61,699 nt of DNA, taken from NCBI GenBank assembly GCA_015852425.1, contig JAAAIG010000123.1, positions 1 through 61,699 of the forward strand. The letters run 5' to 3'. Shown here piece after piece: positions 37,363-49,934 of the stretch (the first letter of the stretch is position 1; every line of letters begins with the position of its first letter). The translations under genes were made by a program, and so were the position numbers. The stretch is from Gryganskiella cystojenkinii (lineage: Eukaryota > Mortierellomycota > Mortierellomycetes > Mortierellales > Mortierellaceae). Below the pieces are notes generated by a model, which worked only from the letters and a program-made list of their open reading frames with translations, ran no database searches and was not told the origin of the DNA.

Positions 37363-40090
37363 TCACTGATCTTGGACTGCAACCGTTTTTGTCTCCATGT
37401 CCTCCAATAATTTGGAAGACACACGGTTCTCCAGAGTTACAATCTCAGTCTCGGCCTCGGAATCCAACTCCAAGTGACCACTCTTGAGTTTGATTGCGCT
37501 CGTCTCAATAGAGATGGTCTTTCGCAATGACTCTCCTTCTTCCTCCTCCTTCTCCACCTTCGCCTCCCTGCCCTCTTCTTCCAGTAGGACATTTCTCTTG
37601 TTTGCTTCAATTTTGCCGGGCAGAGCTGGTGAGGAAGGTGAGGTCGTAGACGTGGAGGCCACAGTCGAAGATGTTGTGGACACGTTTGATGACAAGGACA
37701 GAGAGAGCTGCGAGGAAACTGCTGCAACTACCGCTGCGGTTGTTGTCGTCATCGCGATCGTGAGCGGCTTTCTATTGCACGGCCTCTGGTATTGAGCGCG
37801 AATCAGACCTCGCTCGGGGATCAAGGGCAGCCACATGATTTGAGGACGATATCTCACAGACTTGGCATAGACCCGCTGTTGAACCGCATGGGGGAGAAAA
37901 TGTAAGGTGAGGTTCCTCAAGAACCGATCTGTAGGGGATTGACCAATCATGACCTTGGATATCGTTTGAGAGTCCCTGTAGTTGGCTTCAGCGGGTCGGT
38001 ACCGTTGCTCGTAGTAGCTTTGGAGAGCGGCCGTCAAGGGTTTCAGGGGTACGATTGGACGGCACGGGGTTGGATTGGCCAAAGTGGAAGAAGACGAAGA
38101 AGAGGACGTAGAATTGAGAGCCGGATGGTCGAGGAGATCGTATAGACAGTTGGACAGGATCACGGCGTCCTGCATTGCGTTGACTGCACCTACAAACACG
38201 AAAAATGAAGGAGAGAAAAAAAACAAAAAAGTTAGAGAATTTTGATTCATATTATAGTAGCTCGTACGAAGGTAGCTTTGGCTTCTTTATGTAATTTATT
38301 CACATTACCTTGTCCAGCAGATGGCAGCATCTATTTTCGGTGGGGGACAAAAAAAAAGTAAATATGCTGTTCTGATTAAAAGATGAGGACAAAATAGGAA
38401 CATAAATATGGAATTGGTTTACAATACCTTGTGGCATGCTGGAGTGAATATAATGGCGAGAATTAAACCAAAGAGAAGGACAAAAAAAAAATGTTAGACC
38501 ATACACTTACTGCCAGTGGCCCTTTCTTGCCTGATTTCAACACAAACAAAGCGACTTACCGTCTCCAATCAAGACTGTCCGACCAGAGTACCAAGTCTTG
38601 AACAACTTGTGCTCCAAGAGTACCTTTGAGATAACCTCGGGGGACGTCCTGTCCATCAAATCGCCCATCGTCCCACCAAAAGGCGAAGCAAACGATCGAA
38701 ACTCGTCCATCATCTCTGCGTTTGCCTCAGTGCCCCACTCTTCCTTCTTTTTCTTACAACGGTGTTCCTCTGCTTCGGCCTCGCTGGCAAACTGAACGCC
38801 TAGTCCCCAGGAGAATCGATTATTTGACAGGGTCACGACGCTCCACTAAAAGGCGGTGTAAACGCGTATTGAGTAAGTCTACCGACTGTTCACTAAGTCC
38901 ACGATACACATAATCCTAGGCAAAAATGGTCTGTTTTTAAACTCACACTAAGCCGTGCGTCTCCCAGGATATTCGCGAAATGAGAGATCCTATCCTTGAG
39001 CTGCGGGTACCTTTCTGGGTCCATCGGTTCAGTCACCCCAATCATGTACTTGTATCCGATATTCAGGGGCGTGTCATCTTTCTTGGGGAGCAAGTTCTTC
39101 TTCTTCAAGGACGCGTACATTTCCTCTCGGACGCGACTATATGTTCCATCTATTTTACACAAAAGTTTTATGCGTTTTCAATGAGTTAGATGAGACGTCA
39201 ATGTCTGATAGATATATACGTTATTATTTGTGGAATGAACCACCCTCTGCCATGGTTTTGCTTTGTTTATCTAGATGCGTTTTACCTGCTCCAACGAGAA
39301 GATGCGCCTCGTATGAGGTGCCGTCCTTGCATTCGACCTTGGCCAGTTGACAGAATGGATCCTTGTCCAGGACCTTTGTCACCCGCTTGTTCATCAAGAT
39401 CTTGTGTTTGGGGACCTTGGCCAGGAGTAGAGCGAAAAAATCTGGCCGTCCGAACAGATAACTTTGGTATCCAGTTCTAAAGGTAGAGAAGCCGTCCCCG
39501 CAAGCAAGAAACCAAAAAAAAAAAAAAGGTGGGCATGAGATAAGTATTGGGAGCACAGACACAAGATAGACATAGAGAAAGTCAAAAAAGATAAAATAAA
39601 GCCCCCTTACAGCTTTTCCGGATCCTTCGCAGTAATTTCGCCCAAGATATTCATATCTCGGTCATAGAGCCACATACTCGGACAAGCTAACGAGATCCTT
39701 TGGAGATCTTCGTACATTCCCAGCTGCTCAAGGACCGGGAGAAGATGTGGTCCAATGGCCATAGCTGAGCCTATATGTTTTCAGGGGAGGGGAGAGGGGG
39801 GAAAGAGATCGACAAACTGCATAGTTAAAATATCGCTATTATGCTCAAAATCGTGAATACACAGGGTCCAATGGGTGACGCATTGTACCTAGGGGTTTCG
39901 CCTCGGCGGCTCGTTCGAGAATCAGGTACTCCATACCGATACGTTCTAATAAGACGGCCAGCATAAGACCGCCGAACCCCGCACCAACAATGACAACTGT
40001 TGGATTCTGGTCAGATGGTGATGATAGCAGTTGCTCTGCCTGTCCGTCGGTAGTAGGAGTGGTGGTGGTGGTGATTGTATCGGCACTCAT
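37363..40090 (-). CDS. FAD-dependent monooxygenase (salicylate hydroxylase-like)
   Basis: Eight exons (39889-40090, 39611-39770, 39286-39476, 38947-39149, 38560-38845, 38428-38438, 38309-38330, 37363-38189) join in frame to 633 aa. It is a group A flavoprotein hydroxylase, using FAD and NAD(P)H to oxidise a small, often aromatic substrate. The Rossmann FAD motif is VVIVGAGFGGLMLAVLLERI (residue about 31) with the LILER strand following. The DG motif reads HLLVGADGTYSRVR. The GD motif is split over four exons: LIGDACHK-MLPSAGQG-AVNAMQDAVIL. Exons 6 and 7 are micro-exons of 11 and 22 nt; skipping either shifts the frame inside the flavin site. The final 110 residues (Ser/Thr-rich, then Glu-rich) extend beyond the family and look disordered. 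The substrate is unknown. Confidence 0.9.
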
Positions 40091-41039
40091 TATGGAAAGG
40101 CGTGAGTATTGGTAAGGAGCGTGTCAAAGGAATGCTCGTGCAATGTGAGAACAGGAATGGAAGGTAGAAGAAAAAAAACTGGTAAAGAAAACGAAAAGAG
40201 AAAAGACTGGTCTTGTTGTCCCTTTTATACGAGAGCGACACTGAGCAAAAAAAAAAAAAGAATAAATGAAAATGAAAATGAAAATCGATCGTGCTTCTGT
40301 GGGTGTTTTTGGCCAAAGACCGCAACCATGCATAAGCTCAGGGGGCTGTTGACAATCCCGATTATCCAAACAGTTATCCGAGGATGAACAACATATAATG
40401 AAAAAATTAATGGCACGGTAAAGAATACGGCAGGTGAAGGGAAAAGGCAAAAAAAGTCAGCCCCACGATTAATTGGAGGGGCTGCAACACTGTTGCTTCT
40501 TGCAGCTCTCGAGAACTTGAAATTTTTCATATCTGCTGTTATCGGCCACAAACCAAAAAAAACAGTACAATCTTCCTGCGTGCGTCGCAGCAGCCCCCAA
40601 AACTTCCATGCATTCCGTCGTTTGTTCGACAGCAAGGTTCAGGATGGGAAAGCTCATTCAACGAACGTTTTTTTTTTTGGGTGTACCGTTCTTGAGTTCA
40701 GCCCCCCTCCTTCATCGCCCTTTCTCCCCCTATTGTCTCCACGAAACAGACATTCAGCGAAAGTTTCTTTGCTGAACAATTGTTTGTTTGTTTGAAAGCT
40801 AGCATTTTCAAGCAACGTTTTTTTTTTTCAGCTTCAAGTCTAGATCTACCATAATAAACAGGTTCAGGACTTCCTGGCTTATCCTTTGACCCTAGTTTTT
40901 TCGAACGCGAACTTTGTTTCAAAAACGCAGAATTACGTCATTCATTTTTTTTTTTTTTTTTTTAAAGAAGAAAATCTACAACGAACTCTCTTTTCTCTCT
41001 CTGTCATTCATTCATTTCGATTCAAGCCCTCGCCAATTC
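40091..41039. other. Divergent promoter region, no gene recognised
   Basis: Holds poly-T runs (40237, 40665, 40818, 40945) and pyrimidine-rich leader sequence (TCTCTTTTCTCTCTCTGTC near 40990) just before the RING-protein start. Open frames are short shadows. Confidence 0.55.
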
Positions 41040-42470
41040 ATGAGTCTGCCAGGAATCCAGGTCGATGTCGAGAACAAGCGCAAGGACACAGAACAGGACT
41101 ACAAACATGATATTGTACACCGGTCCTATTCTAATTCAGAAGAATCAACATCAATCTCGGAATCAATGTCCAATCCACAACCCGACATGACCAACACCAC
41201 CATTCAAGACCAGACTCAACAACACCAACAACATCAACACCAAAAGAACCGTAAAGACGACGACCATGAGGACCAGCAAGAGGACCACGAGGACGACCAC
41301 CCTACCTGTGCCATCTGTCTAGGCCCTTACCGCGGTCGAGTCTACCTCTCCCCTTGTTTCCACGTCTTTTGTGCCTCTTGTCTTTCTGCCTGGATCGAGA
41401 TCAACCTCCAATGCCCACTCTGCAAATCCAACCCGGTCAGTCTCCATTATGGGGTCGATACCGCCCTTGAAGTCATTCATACTTTGCAAGTCTCGGATCA
41501 TAATAGAGGCGAACTCATCACCGTTCTCAACGAGGTCGCAAAGGATGTTGAGAAACGTAATGAAAAGTCAATGGATGAGGACAAGGAGGAGCAAAGAGAC
41601 CGAGATCGGGATCACCAACACGGACGGAAGCGGTCCTATGATAACAAAGAAGAAGACGACGACGACGACGACGACTATCGCCACTATGATCGATCAGGGT
41701 CCAGATCCAGATCCAGTTCACATGAGCGGTCTCGATCTCGATCTCTGACGCCAATCGACAGCTCTCACCGTCTGGAGGAACCGGAGGGTTTTTATCCTTA
41801 TCCAATACCTCAAAAGAGTAGTAATCCACGACAGTCCACCAACATAATAGCAGAGAACTCTGTGTCTACATCAACCAACAACAATCACGACAATGGCAAC
41901 ATGCCCTGCATACCAGCGAATAGGAATCAAGTCTACAAACTTGGGCTCGAACCATACCCGCCTCAGGATTTCTCCATGGTGGATCAAATCCTAGAGTCGG
42001 ACATGGTCTTGCTCGACCCATTTCTGGAACGGGATCTCGCCGTCTTGTTATTGATGGATTATAGAAATCAAAAGATTTCGCCCGTGATCTTGGCTCATGT
42101 AAGGATGTTGCTGTTAAGCGCTGCCACCGTCGCGTCTTCTTCTTCCATTGACAACAGAAACCCTGGAAAAATTGATCAAGGGAGCAAGCGGACCAAACAT
42201 CAAGGTGATGGCAATAATAGAAACTCACCAACTGGGACATCTACTCTGACGTGGGGACAAGTCGATCAGGAATTGACATCTTGGATTGTTACTCCTGCTG
42301 CTGTTGCCACGACGACCACTAGTGCAACTTCGACGACCAGAACTCAACCTCGATCGTCGTTGTTCCTGGCGCACATATTTACAAATGAGATGAGGCGCTT
42401 TGTCAAGAAAAGGTGGAAGATGAGTTCGTGGGATCGGCATGTTCAATACCATAAGACCGATTCCATATGA
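41040..42470 (+). CDS. Topors-like RING E3 ligase
   Basis: Single exon of 476 aa. The start is the first ATG; the upstream frame over the poly-T run is ignored. Residues about 82-121 are a C3HC4 RING: CAICLGPYRGRVYLSPCFHV, then FCASCLSAWIEINLQCPLC. The RING is followed by an acidic, RS-dipeptide-rich region (DDDDDDDYRHYDRSGSRSRS, SHERSRSRSLTP), as in the ubiquitin/SUMO ligase Topors. A C-terminal conserved block (LDPFLERDLAVLLLMDYRNQ, KISPVILAHVRMLL, then FLAHIFTNEMRRFVKKRW) matches the helical region seen after the RING in this family. It would act in the nucleus on chromatin or DNA-damage substrates; this is inferred from the family. Confidence 0.82.
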   Translation: MSLPGIQVDVENKRKDTEQDYKHDIVHRSYSNSEESTSISESMSNPQPDMTNTTIQDQTQQHQQHQHQKNRKDDDHEDQQEDHEDDHPTCAICLGPYRGRVYLSPCFHVFCASCLSAWIEINLQCPLCKSNPVSLHYGVDTALEVIHTLQVSDHNRGELITVLNEVAKDVEKRNEKSMDEDKEEQRDRDRDHQHGRKRSYDNKEEDDDDDDDYRHYDRSGSRSRSSSHERSRSRSLTPIDSSHRLEEPEGFYPYPIPQKSSNPRQSTNIIAENSVSTSTNNNHDNGNMPCIPANRNQVYKLGLEPYPPQDFSMVDQILESDMVLLDPFLERDLAVLLLMDYRNQKISPVILAHVRMLLLSAATVASSSSIDNRNPGKIDQGSKRTKHQGDGNNRNSPTGTSTLTWGQVDQELTSWIVTPAAVATTTTSATSTTRTQPRSSLFLAHIFTNEMRRFVKKRWKMSSWDRHVQYHKTDSI

Positions 42471-42600
42471 AATAAAACAAGTAGATGTCGCTTTTGGAAC
42501 ACAGGCCCCAATGCTGCAAATGGGAATCAAATGGTTGTTTTTTTTTTATGAAAGATGACAAACTGCAAAAGAAATCTACTGAATGATTATTTTTTTTCTT

Positions 42601-45600
42601 TTACTCTTCAAACTGATCCAGTCCCAGAGTCAGGGTCTTGCTGCTGTTCACGCCCTGATCCCTGTAAATACCGACCAGTCCCTGACCACGTTCATACAAT
42701 GAACTCTTGAGCGAGATCACAATGAACTGCAGATCCTTCGACGCATGTTCCTGGAGGTAATGACCAATCCTGGCCACGTTCATGTTATCCAGCGCAGCAT
42801 CGACCTCATCCAGCACAAAGAACGGTGATGGTCTATAGGAATGGATCGCAAACAACAACGCCAACGCCGCCATCGTCTTTTCACCTCCAGATAGCTGGTC
42901 CATATCACGGAATCGCTTCAGCGGTGGCATTGCATGGTATCGGATACCATCCAAATAGGGCTCCTCCGTATCCTCCAAAGACAAGTATGCGGTGCCGCCC
43001 ATCGGGAATGCCGCTGATCGGGTCAATGCCTTGTAAATCTCGTCAATCTTTTCAGAGATGTGCTGGAACGCGCCATGGAATCGATCGTAACGTTCTTGCT
43101 TCACTGCACTAAACGCCTCCTTGACCGTCCGAGCACTCTTGCGAGCCGCGTTAAACTCCTTGTCCGTCTTTTTCAAACGTGCCTCAACACCATCCAAGCG
43201 CTCGATCGCCTTCATGTTTGGTGCCAGGCGCTCAATCTCCTCCGAGAGCAACTTGAGACGATCCAAAAACTCGTTCTCCATCTGCTCCATCGTACTGCTA
43301 CCACTCGTTCCGGTCTCTCCATCACTTGCCAGTTGTTGTTGGGAGCCCGAGAGGGACAGACGGTTCATACCCTCCAATCCTGAGGATCCTGATCCGTCTC
43401 GACCACCAGAGCCGGGTGATTGAGAATTTGAACTGGACAAGACATCCCTTTGCTCATCACTCAGTTCTGAAAAGTCGACCGTGATTCTCCAGTCTTGGCT
43501 GCGGGGACCCTGAGAAGCACCGACGGGACCACTGTTGCCTTGGTCAACATCCATGTCGTTCTCGCTCGAGGCCGATGGGCGATACATATCCGCATCGTCC
43601 AAGGAAACATCATCAAGGGATCCCCTCTCCATTGGCAAGTCAATCTGCTCCAACTTGCATCGTCTGAAGATTGAAGATCTCTCAGAATCCAAAGTGTCCA
43701 CCAGGGATTCCTACATTTTAGAGTGAAAGGTCCATGGGAACAAGAAAAATTGGTTAGAAAACTTCAGATCTGGATCGACATCCAACCACAAGAGAATTAA
43801 AAGCTTTACCTTTGAGCTGATCTCCTTTGTCAAGGTATCGATTTGTCTGTTAACACGCGCCATTTGTTTCTTGATCGAGTTCACTTGATCAGACTTGGTT
43901 TGGAAGGCCCTCTGAGCAGCCTCAAGATCCGCCTTAAGGACCTCAATCTGCTGTCGGATGTCCGCTTGCTTCATCTGAACCTCGTCGCGCTGACTTTCAT
44001 ACTGATCCAGTGCTTTTGTTTCGGAAGCCAGAGATGTTCCCAAACGAGCAAGACGCTCCTTGGTCTCATTCAACTGTGTGCTCTCGAACAAGAACTGGTT
44101 TCGCAACTTGGATAGGTGCGTCTCAAACTTGGCTCTGGTCTCTGACAACTCTTGCGCCTGCTTCAGCTTTTGCTCCTCGTACTCGCGAATGTTGGCGACG
44201 TGAACTCTTTGACAGAGAGACGCAAAGACCTCATCCTCGACCTTGTGCACCGCTTGCTCGACTCGAGCAATCTCAAGCTCATGCTCCGCCAGAGTTCTGG
44301 ACGATTGTTCCGCAAGAGGGCCTTTGACCGCCAACTGCGCATCGACCAGCTTGATTTCCTCACGGACGCCGTCAAGCTTGCGTTTGGTTGCGCTGAGATC
44401 TTCGCGAGAAAACGCCAGTTTGCTTTCGATACCAGCCAGTTCACTCTTCAAGGCCTCCTCGGGGACGCCTCTCTTCTTGGCCTTGGACAGATCGTTCAGT
44501 TCCTGGAGCATAAGATCGCGTCTCCTCTTCAGGTCCTCAACCACGCGCTCCTCCCATCGCTTGGCACTGGAGCCAATACCGGCTTGACCTCCAGTGATCA
44601 AACCGCTCTTGTGGAAAACAGTTCCATCCAATGCCACAGCCTTGACTTGTTGACCCATCTCGTAGCAAACATTCTTGGCAATGTCCATAGTGTCGCAAAC
44701 AAGGGCGTTACCGCAGACGTACTGGATCGCACGCTCCAGAACTTCGTCGTATTGAACGACGTCAACCGCCAAACGGGCGCCTTTGGTCAGATTGCGGAGG
44801 CGATCGTTAACGGGCTGGACAACAAGAGTGTCCAGAGGCAAGAATGTAGCATGGCCTGACCGCTGTTCTCTCAAGAGCTGGATGCATTCGATCGCAGTCT
44901 TTTCCCTGTCGACAACGATAGCATCCAAATGACGACCGAGGACAACAGCAATGGCAGCGTCGTACTTGCGCTGCGTGGGCTTGCACAGATCTGTGACACG
45001 ACCATAGACTCCAGGGAAAATACGTTTGAGTGAGCTTAGAGTTTCTTTCAACTTTTGCTCCTTTTCTGTCTCACGTTGATCCAACTTGGCCTCCATCAGC
45101 TGGTTCAAGGTATTACTCAGCTTCTCGTTCAACTCGAGTTCCGTCTTTTCGATTCTGAGGCGCTCGTTGTTGAGGTTTTGGAGGTCCTGTCGAGCCCTGG
45201 ACTCGTCCTGCATTACCTGGGCAAGATGAGATTCGACTTTGCGCTGATGATCACCCAAAGATTGTTCCTGGTCCGAGAGTCGAGACTTTTTCGTCAAGAG
45301 TTCCTGAGCAACCTCCCTATGGCGGCTGTTCTCCTCCCTTTCCGCCTTGATGTTTCTCTTGAGCTGTCCCAGTTGCTGGGTATAAGCTGTTGTTCTCAGT
45401 GCAACCTCTTCTTTCCTGTAAGGACCACATCAGATGCAGATCTTGTAAGTAATTTGACAATTGATGATACTTTAGGTATGGTCATTACACGCAATAGTCT
45501 GCACGGCACTTACTTTGAGCTATATTCGGCAAGATCCTCTGCGCTCAAGGTCACTCCCTGGACTTCCTCCTTTGCCTTGGCCTCCTGTTCAAATTTGGCC

Positions 45601-47352
45601 GCACGTCGTTCCAACTGGGCGAGCTCGATCTCTTGTTGGGACACACTCTTGTTCTGAGCGTTGAAGGTCTCCTTGACAGCAACATCGTTCGCCTTCATAG
45701 ATTTGATCTTTTTGGTGACATGAGCCACCTTCTCATCCAAACTTAGTGCTTCAGGGTGCTATGATTGTAACAAGCCAGTTATAAGAATTGTCAGTGGACT
45801 GTCAGGTCAATCAGTAAACACAATGCCCAGTAGCACGACGCAATGATACATACCAACTCGTTGAGAGCCTTCTCACGCTTGGCAATGGATCGCTCCTTGC
45901 GATATGCGTCACGTTGAGCCTCTGCTTGGTTTCTCTTGGCGATCTTGAGTGATTCTTCCAGGTTATCCTATAAACGTTGTTACAGTCTTTGTTAGTGCCG
46001 ACACCTCATCTAGCCCTCGACCATGTACTTTGTCAATGTGTATTTACCAACTCTTCCTGTACGACTCTTTGTGCCTCTGACTTTGTGACAATAGCTTTTT
46101 CGGTCGTTGTAATGCTGCGCTCAATATGGAACAGCTTCCAGACGAGATAGTTCACCAGAAGATCAGCCTATTCACAATCATTTTAAAAAAATTGTCGTTA
46201 GATGACTGTGGGATTTGGACAACCAATGATAAGATTTTGAAGTGAATAAGCAAGGACAATTACCTTTTGTTCCTGCAAGGTTTCAAACCGTTCAGCCTCA
46301 GCCTTTTGTTCTTGATACTGCTTGATCTCGGCATTGATACCCTTCTTCCGATGAAAGTTGAAGGTAGACTTTTCCACGGCTCGCTCCTGCTCCTGTTGCA
46401 ATTGGTCGTATTGTTGCTTCAGTTCTAGAGATCCACTGATCTGCTCAATGAGCTTTGTGAGATCCTTGGGCGACTGCGACGCAATCGCCTCGACATCGCC
46501 CTTGAAAAAAAGAAGAAAATAAATGCGCTGTCAGACAAAGGGAAATATTTTTTGTGTCACTAAGCCCAAATATGGGGCTTTGGGAGAAAAACGGCTTTTT
46601 ACCTGGAAGACCAAGAAATTACGCGCTTTGACCAAGATGTTGATCTCCTGAAGTGCTTTGTCATAGTCTCCGTAGCTCTTGGCTGTTCCGTTGATCTTGT
46701 ATTCACTGACTCCTGCCATGTTGACACTAAAGTACAACAAAAAAAAAGATCGTCAGTTTTAATCTCCAAGACCATTTTTCAATAACGCTCCAGTGAATAT
46801 CTTGTCTGTACCTTCTCGTGAATCGGATCTCGGATTCGTCGTCATTTTGGTATACAGCCATGACCCAGGTCTTTCTGGGATCGTTCTCGTTGGACGGAGC
46901 GGATCGGTTGTTTTTATTGGCACTGCTACTGCTTCCGGCGGCAGCACCACCGTTTCTCTGGTTGCTGTTGTTTTCTTGGGAATCGTCTGCACGGTCACGA
47001 TAGATGAGTTCCCGAAGTTGACTGGATCGCAACTGTGCCGACTTGACTCCAAGAACAAACGAGATGGCGTCCATCAAGTTGGATTTTCCTAATAGGTTGA
47101 AAAGAATGGTCAGCGAGTTGCTTTTTGCCAAAGAAGTCAAGTCAAGGTCAAAGAAGGGATTCTTGGAATGGTGGCAAACACTGCCTCTTTTTCATGGCAT
47201 TGTCAGTATATGAATGAAAACAAGGAGAATCCGAGGTTTTTACCTGCACCGTTGGGACCGATGACACAGGTAAAGTCATTGAATGGTCCGATGGTCTGGT
47301 GACCCTTGTAGGACTTGAAGTTCTCGAGCTCGATCCTGTGCAGCCTTCCCAT
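42601..47352 (-). CDS. SMC1: Cohesin subunit SMC1
   Basis: Nine exons (47244-47352, 47088 down to 46812, 46603-46726, 46264-46500, 46048-46167, 45854-45967, 45514-45758, 43810-45415, 42601-43710) join in frame to 1,313 aa. The N-terminus ([20 protein letters not shown]) and Walker A ([20 protein letters not shown], split by intron 1) are those of SMC1. A coiled-coil arm, the hinge ([37 protein letters not shown]) and the return arm follow. The C-terminal head has the ABC signature [17 protein letters not shown] and Walker [15 protein letters not shown], with [14 protein letters not shown] near the end. SMC1 pairs with SMC3 and Scc1/Rad21 to hold sister chromatids. It is longer than the usual 1,220-1,240 aa because of two low-complexity inserts: Asn/Ser-rich near residue 75 and Ser/Gly-rich of about 90 aa in the returning coil. 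Confidence 0.96.
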
Positions 47353-47591
47353 GGTGGCAGAATGTGTGTTTTAGGGGGATGAAAGGTGGGAATGAAACGG
47401 CCTTGGAGATGTTTCGAAAGTGAGGGAAGAGGGGGAAGAGGGGGGAAATGTGAGAGTGGAGAGTGCAGGTCAATGAGAGAAATGCAAAAATGAAAGAGAC
47501 GATGGTACTGTGTCCATATACAGATGCAAAAGGTGGGGATGAAGAAGGAGAGGAGAAGAAGAAAGGGGAGGAGAGAGGAGACAATTGAAAA

Positions 47592-47709
47592 GGTGGCAAA
47601 AGAGAGAACGGTCAAACGAAACGCGTCCCTGAGGCAACGACTGTTTGTTTTTTGTTGACTTCTTTTATTTTGACCCACGACGCGGGTCTGGAATGAAAAT
47701 GGTGGCAAA
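47592..47709 (+). promoter_or_regulatory. Two PACE-like GGTGGCAAA motifs in the SMC1/EMC2 divergent promoter
   Basis: GGTGGCAAA occurs at 47592-47600 and 47701-47709 between the SMC1 start (47352) and the EMC2 start (47884). Further copies lie in SMC1 intron 1 (47170-47178) and in the first intron of the 2,020-aa gene (13181-13189). In ascomycetes this 9-mer is the proteasome-associated control element bound by Rpn4. Whether a matching factor exists in this fungus is unknown. Confidence 0.45.
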
Positions 47710-47883
47710 CACACCTTAAGGGTTCAATTTCAAACTTGTTCTGATCACGTGCAGTCATCGCAGCCCAAATCACTTCTCTCCTCTCTCTGGGGACATCTAA
47801 ACCTTTTTTTTTTTGGATGCTTCTCTCGAACCAGTCATCATCTGCTCCTCTCATCACTCTCTCCACCTCCACTACATACAGCC

Positions 47884-49344
47884 ATGGTCAACGCCGCCAA
47901 AGTACTCCAGGACTTGCGTGCCTCTGCTGAGCGCAAACCAGACGTCGTTGTCCGTCTCGGCAAACCCCTCATCGAATCAGGCGCGGTCATGAAGCTCGAT
48001 GCCGATGGTACTACTATCATCATCTCGACACTCGACACGTTCAACCACGGACCTGGGAGACACAATGTTCACACTTCTAACGGGAACTCTATACTTTTAC
48101 AATCTCTTAGCTTGGCTCGTGTACGAGCAAGTCGCCATCGCCGCCTTGGACGTTGGCAACGATTCTTTGGCTCACGTAAGGAACAAGACTCTTGACTCTG
48201 ATATTACTGCCCTGAACGTGTCTATAAACGGTGCATCACTCCCATCATCGCGCGGACTCTTTCCCACTTTTTTTTTTTACAACTTCCTGGAATCCGTAAT
48301 AAGGGATAATAACCATCATCTCTTTGTTTTTTTACGTCTTCTAGAAATGCATCCAGGCCCTCGAGGCAAAGTTCCCCGGATCAGCGCGTGTGAAGCGTTT
48401 GAATGGCATGCAACAAGAGGCTATTGGAAACTTGCCAGGAGCTGCAGAGATCTACAAGTCAATTCTGGAGGAAGATGAAACCAACGTCGTAAGGAAATCT
48501 CGCGCGTGCAACTGCCGTTTTGATTCGAGCCTTTGTGGAGTATTGCATCAGATTCGTGAAGGAACGATCATTTAACGATCACCTCTCACTATTTTTTTTT
48601 GCGCCTTATAGCTCGCAGCGAAGCGTCAGGTCATGTTGTTAAGGACGATGGGATTGCCCACTGAGGCCATTGGCGCCCTTGTCAAGTACTTGGATATCAA
48701 CTATACCGATTTCGAAGGATGGTTGCAATTGGCGGATTTGTACCTTGAAGAGTTGATGTAAGATTTTTTCCTCGTGTACTTTTGCAGGATCGATCTCTCG
48801 GATCACTGACTGGTCAACAGGGGCTCTGGGATCGAAACATAACGACCACATATGCTGACTGTACCTGCCTCTCTTTCTCTCGCGTTCGTATAATAGGTAC
48901 GGACAGGCCGCTTTCTGCATGGAGGAAGTTCTCATGCTCCAGTCCCAGAACCATATCTTCCACTTGAAGTACGCAGAGATCCTTTACACCCAGGAGCTCT
49001 ATCAGTTGGCTTTCAAGGAGTTTTGCCGTGTTGTTGAACTCTGCAAGGATCACACCCGTGGTCTTTACGGTGTCAAGTTGGTAAGTAACTCGAGCCTCAA
49101 AGAAATGTCTATGCCGTTCCTTGTTGTTTTGTTCGTCTGGTCTCACCGTTGTCTCTTATATGTCCTCTCTGAATAGTGCGCTGCTCGTTTGTTGAAGTCA
49201 CCATCAAGAGAGGCTGGAGCGACATCACCTGAGGATTTGAGGGCTATTGATTTGCTCGCGACAGAGCGCTTGGTCGCCATCTACAGTGCTGGAGGTTCCG
49301 CTTCCACGAAAACAGTCAGCACAAAGTGGATCGAGAGCCTTTAA
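47884..49344 (+). CDS. EMC2: ER membrane protein complex subunit 2 (TPR)
   Basis: Six exons (47884-48007, 48111-48175, 48345-48488, 48612-48757, 48897-49080, 49177-49344) join in frame to 276 aa. The EMC inserts and folds membrane proteins in the ER; EMC2 is its cytosolic tetratricopeptide scaffold. Diagnostic stretches are WLVYEQVAIAALDVG, FPGSARVKRLNGMQQEA, EIYKSILEEDETN, GALVKYLDINYTDFEGWLQL, AAFCMEEVLMLQSQNHIFHL and YAEILYTQELYQLAFKEFCR, which follow the EMC2 pattern in order. Length agrees with the family (about 290 aa). The start context GCCATGG is strong. It is transcribed divergently from SMC1 across about 530 bp. Confidence 0.93.
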
Positions 49345-49489
49345 ACTCGGGAAAAATACGACTTCTGTAATTACTTTTTTTACAACAAAAACAAACCTTG
49401 TGTACATCATAAATATCTTCTCTTGAATAGAAACCGCGTTTTGTTATCGACCTTGCTCAAATTGTCCGCGGTTGACTTCCAACATGCAA

Positions 49490-49800
49490 TTTTTTTTAAA
49501 GCAAAGCCCTATGCCCTATGAGATCTATTTGTATTCTAACTGTACGTAATCCGTGGCTTCCAAATATGCGAGAAATAAGCTATCCAAGACTGCTTGGTGA
49601 TGCGTTGCATATCCCACGGCCATGTGGCAAGAACTACCTATACCTCCATGTGGTCATGCGCGTATCAGGCCATTTAACCGACGTCCTCTGGGTTAAAAAA
49701 CATTTCTCCTCTTCGTTCCATCTAAATAAATATTTCTGTCCGATGAATTCAGCACTCTCTCTCGTCGGGGCAAAAGTACGTTGTGACATAAGCCCAGGAC
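49490..49800 (+). repeat. Dispersed repeat R, copy A (5' part plus middle)
   Basis: This copy opens with TTAAAGCAAAGCCCTATG and contains AAGACTGCTTGGTGATG. It then jumps to the middle block, CATATCCCACGGCCATGTGG and TAAATATTTCTGTCCGATG. The same blocks occur at 53750-53995 (5' part), 54770-55314 (near complete) and, reversed, at 50880-51290. Confidence 0.6.
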
Positions 49801-49934
49801 TTAGCACTCGAATAGCTATCGGGTTTAACTAATATTACATTTTTATTTTTTTTCATTCGTATTTGCTGGGGGGGATTATCTTGTGTTTTTTCTCGCTGCT
49901 TAAGGTATATACAGTGGTTTTCGATGGCAGCAGT

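Noticed and set aside
44152..44859. 235-aa plus-strand open frame
   Set aside because: Antisense of the SMC1 hinge and arm.
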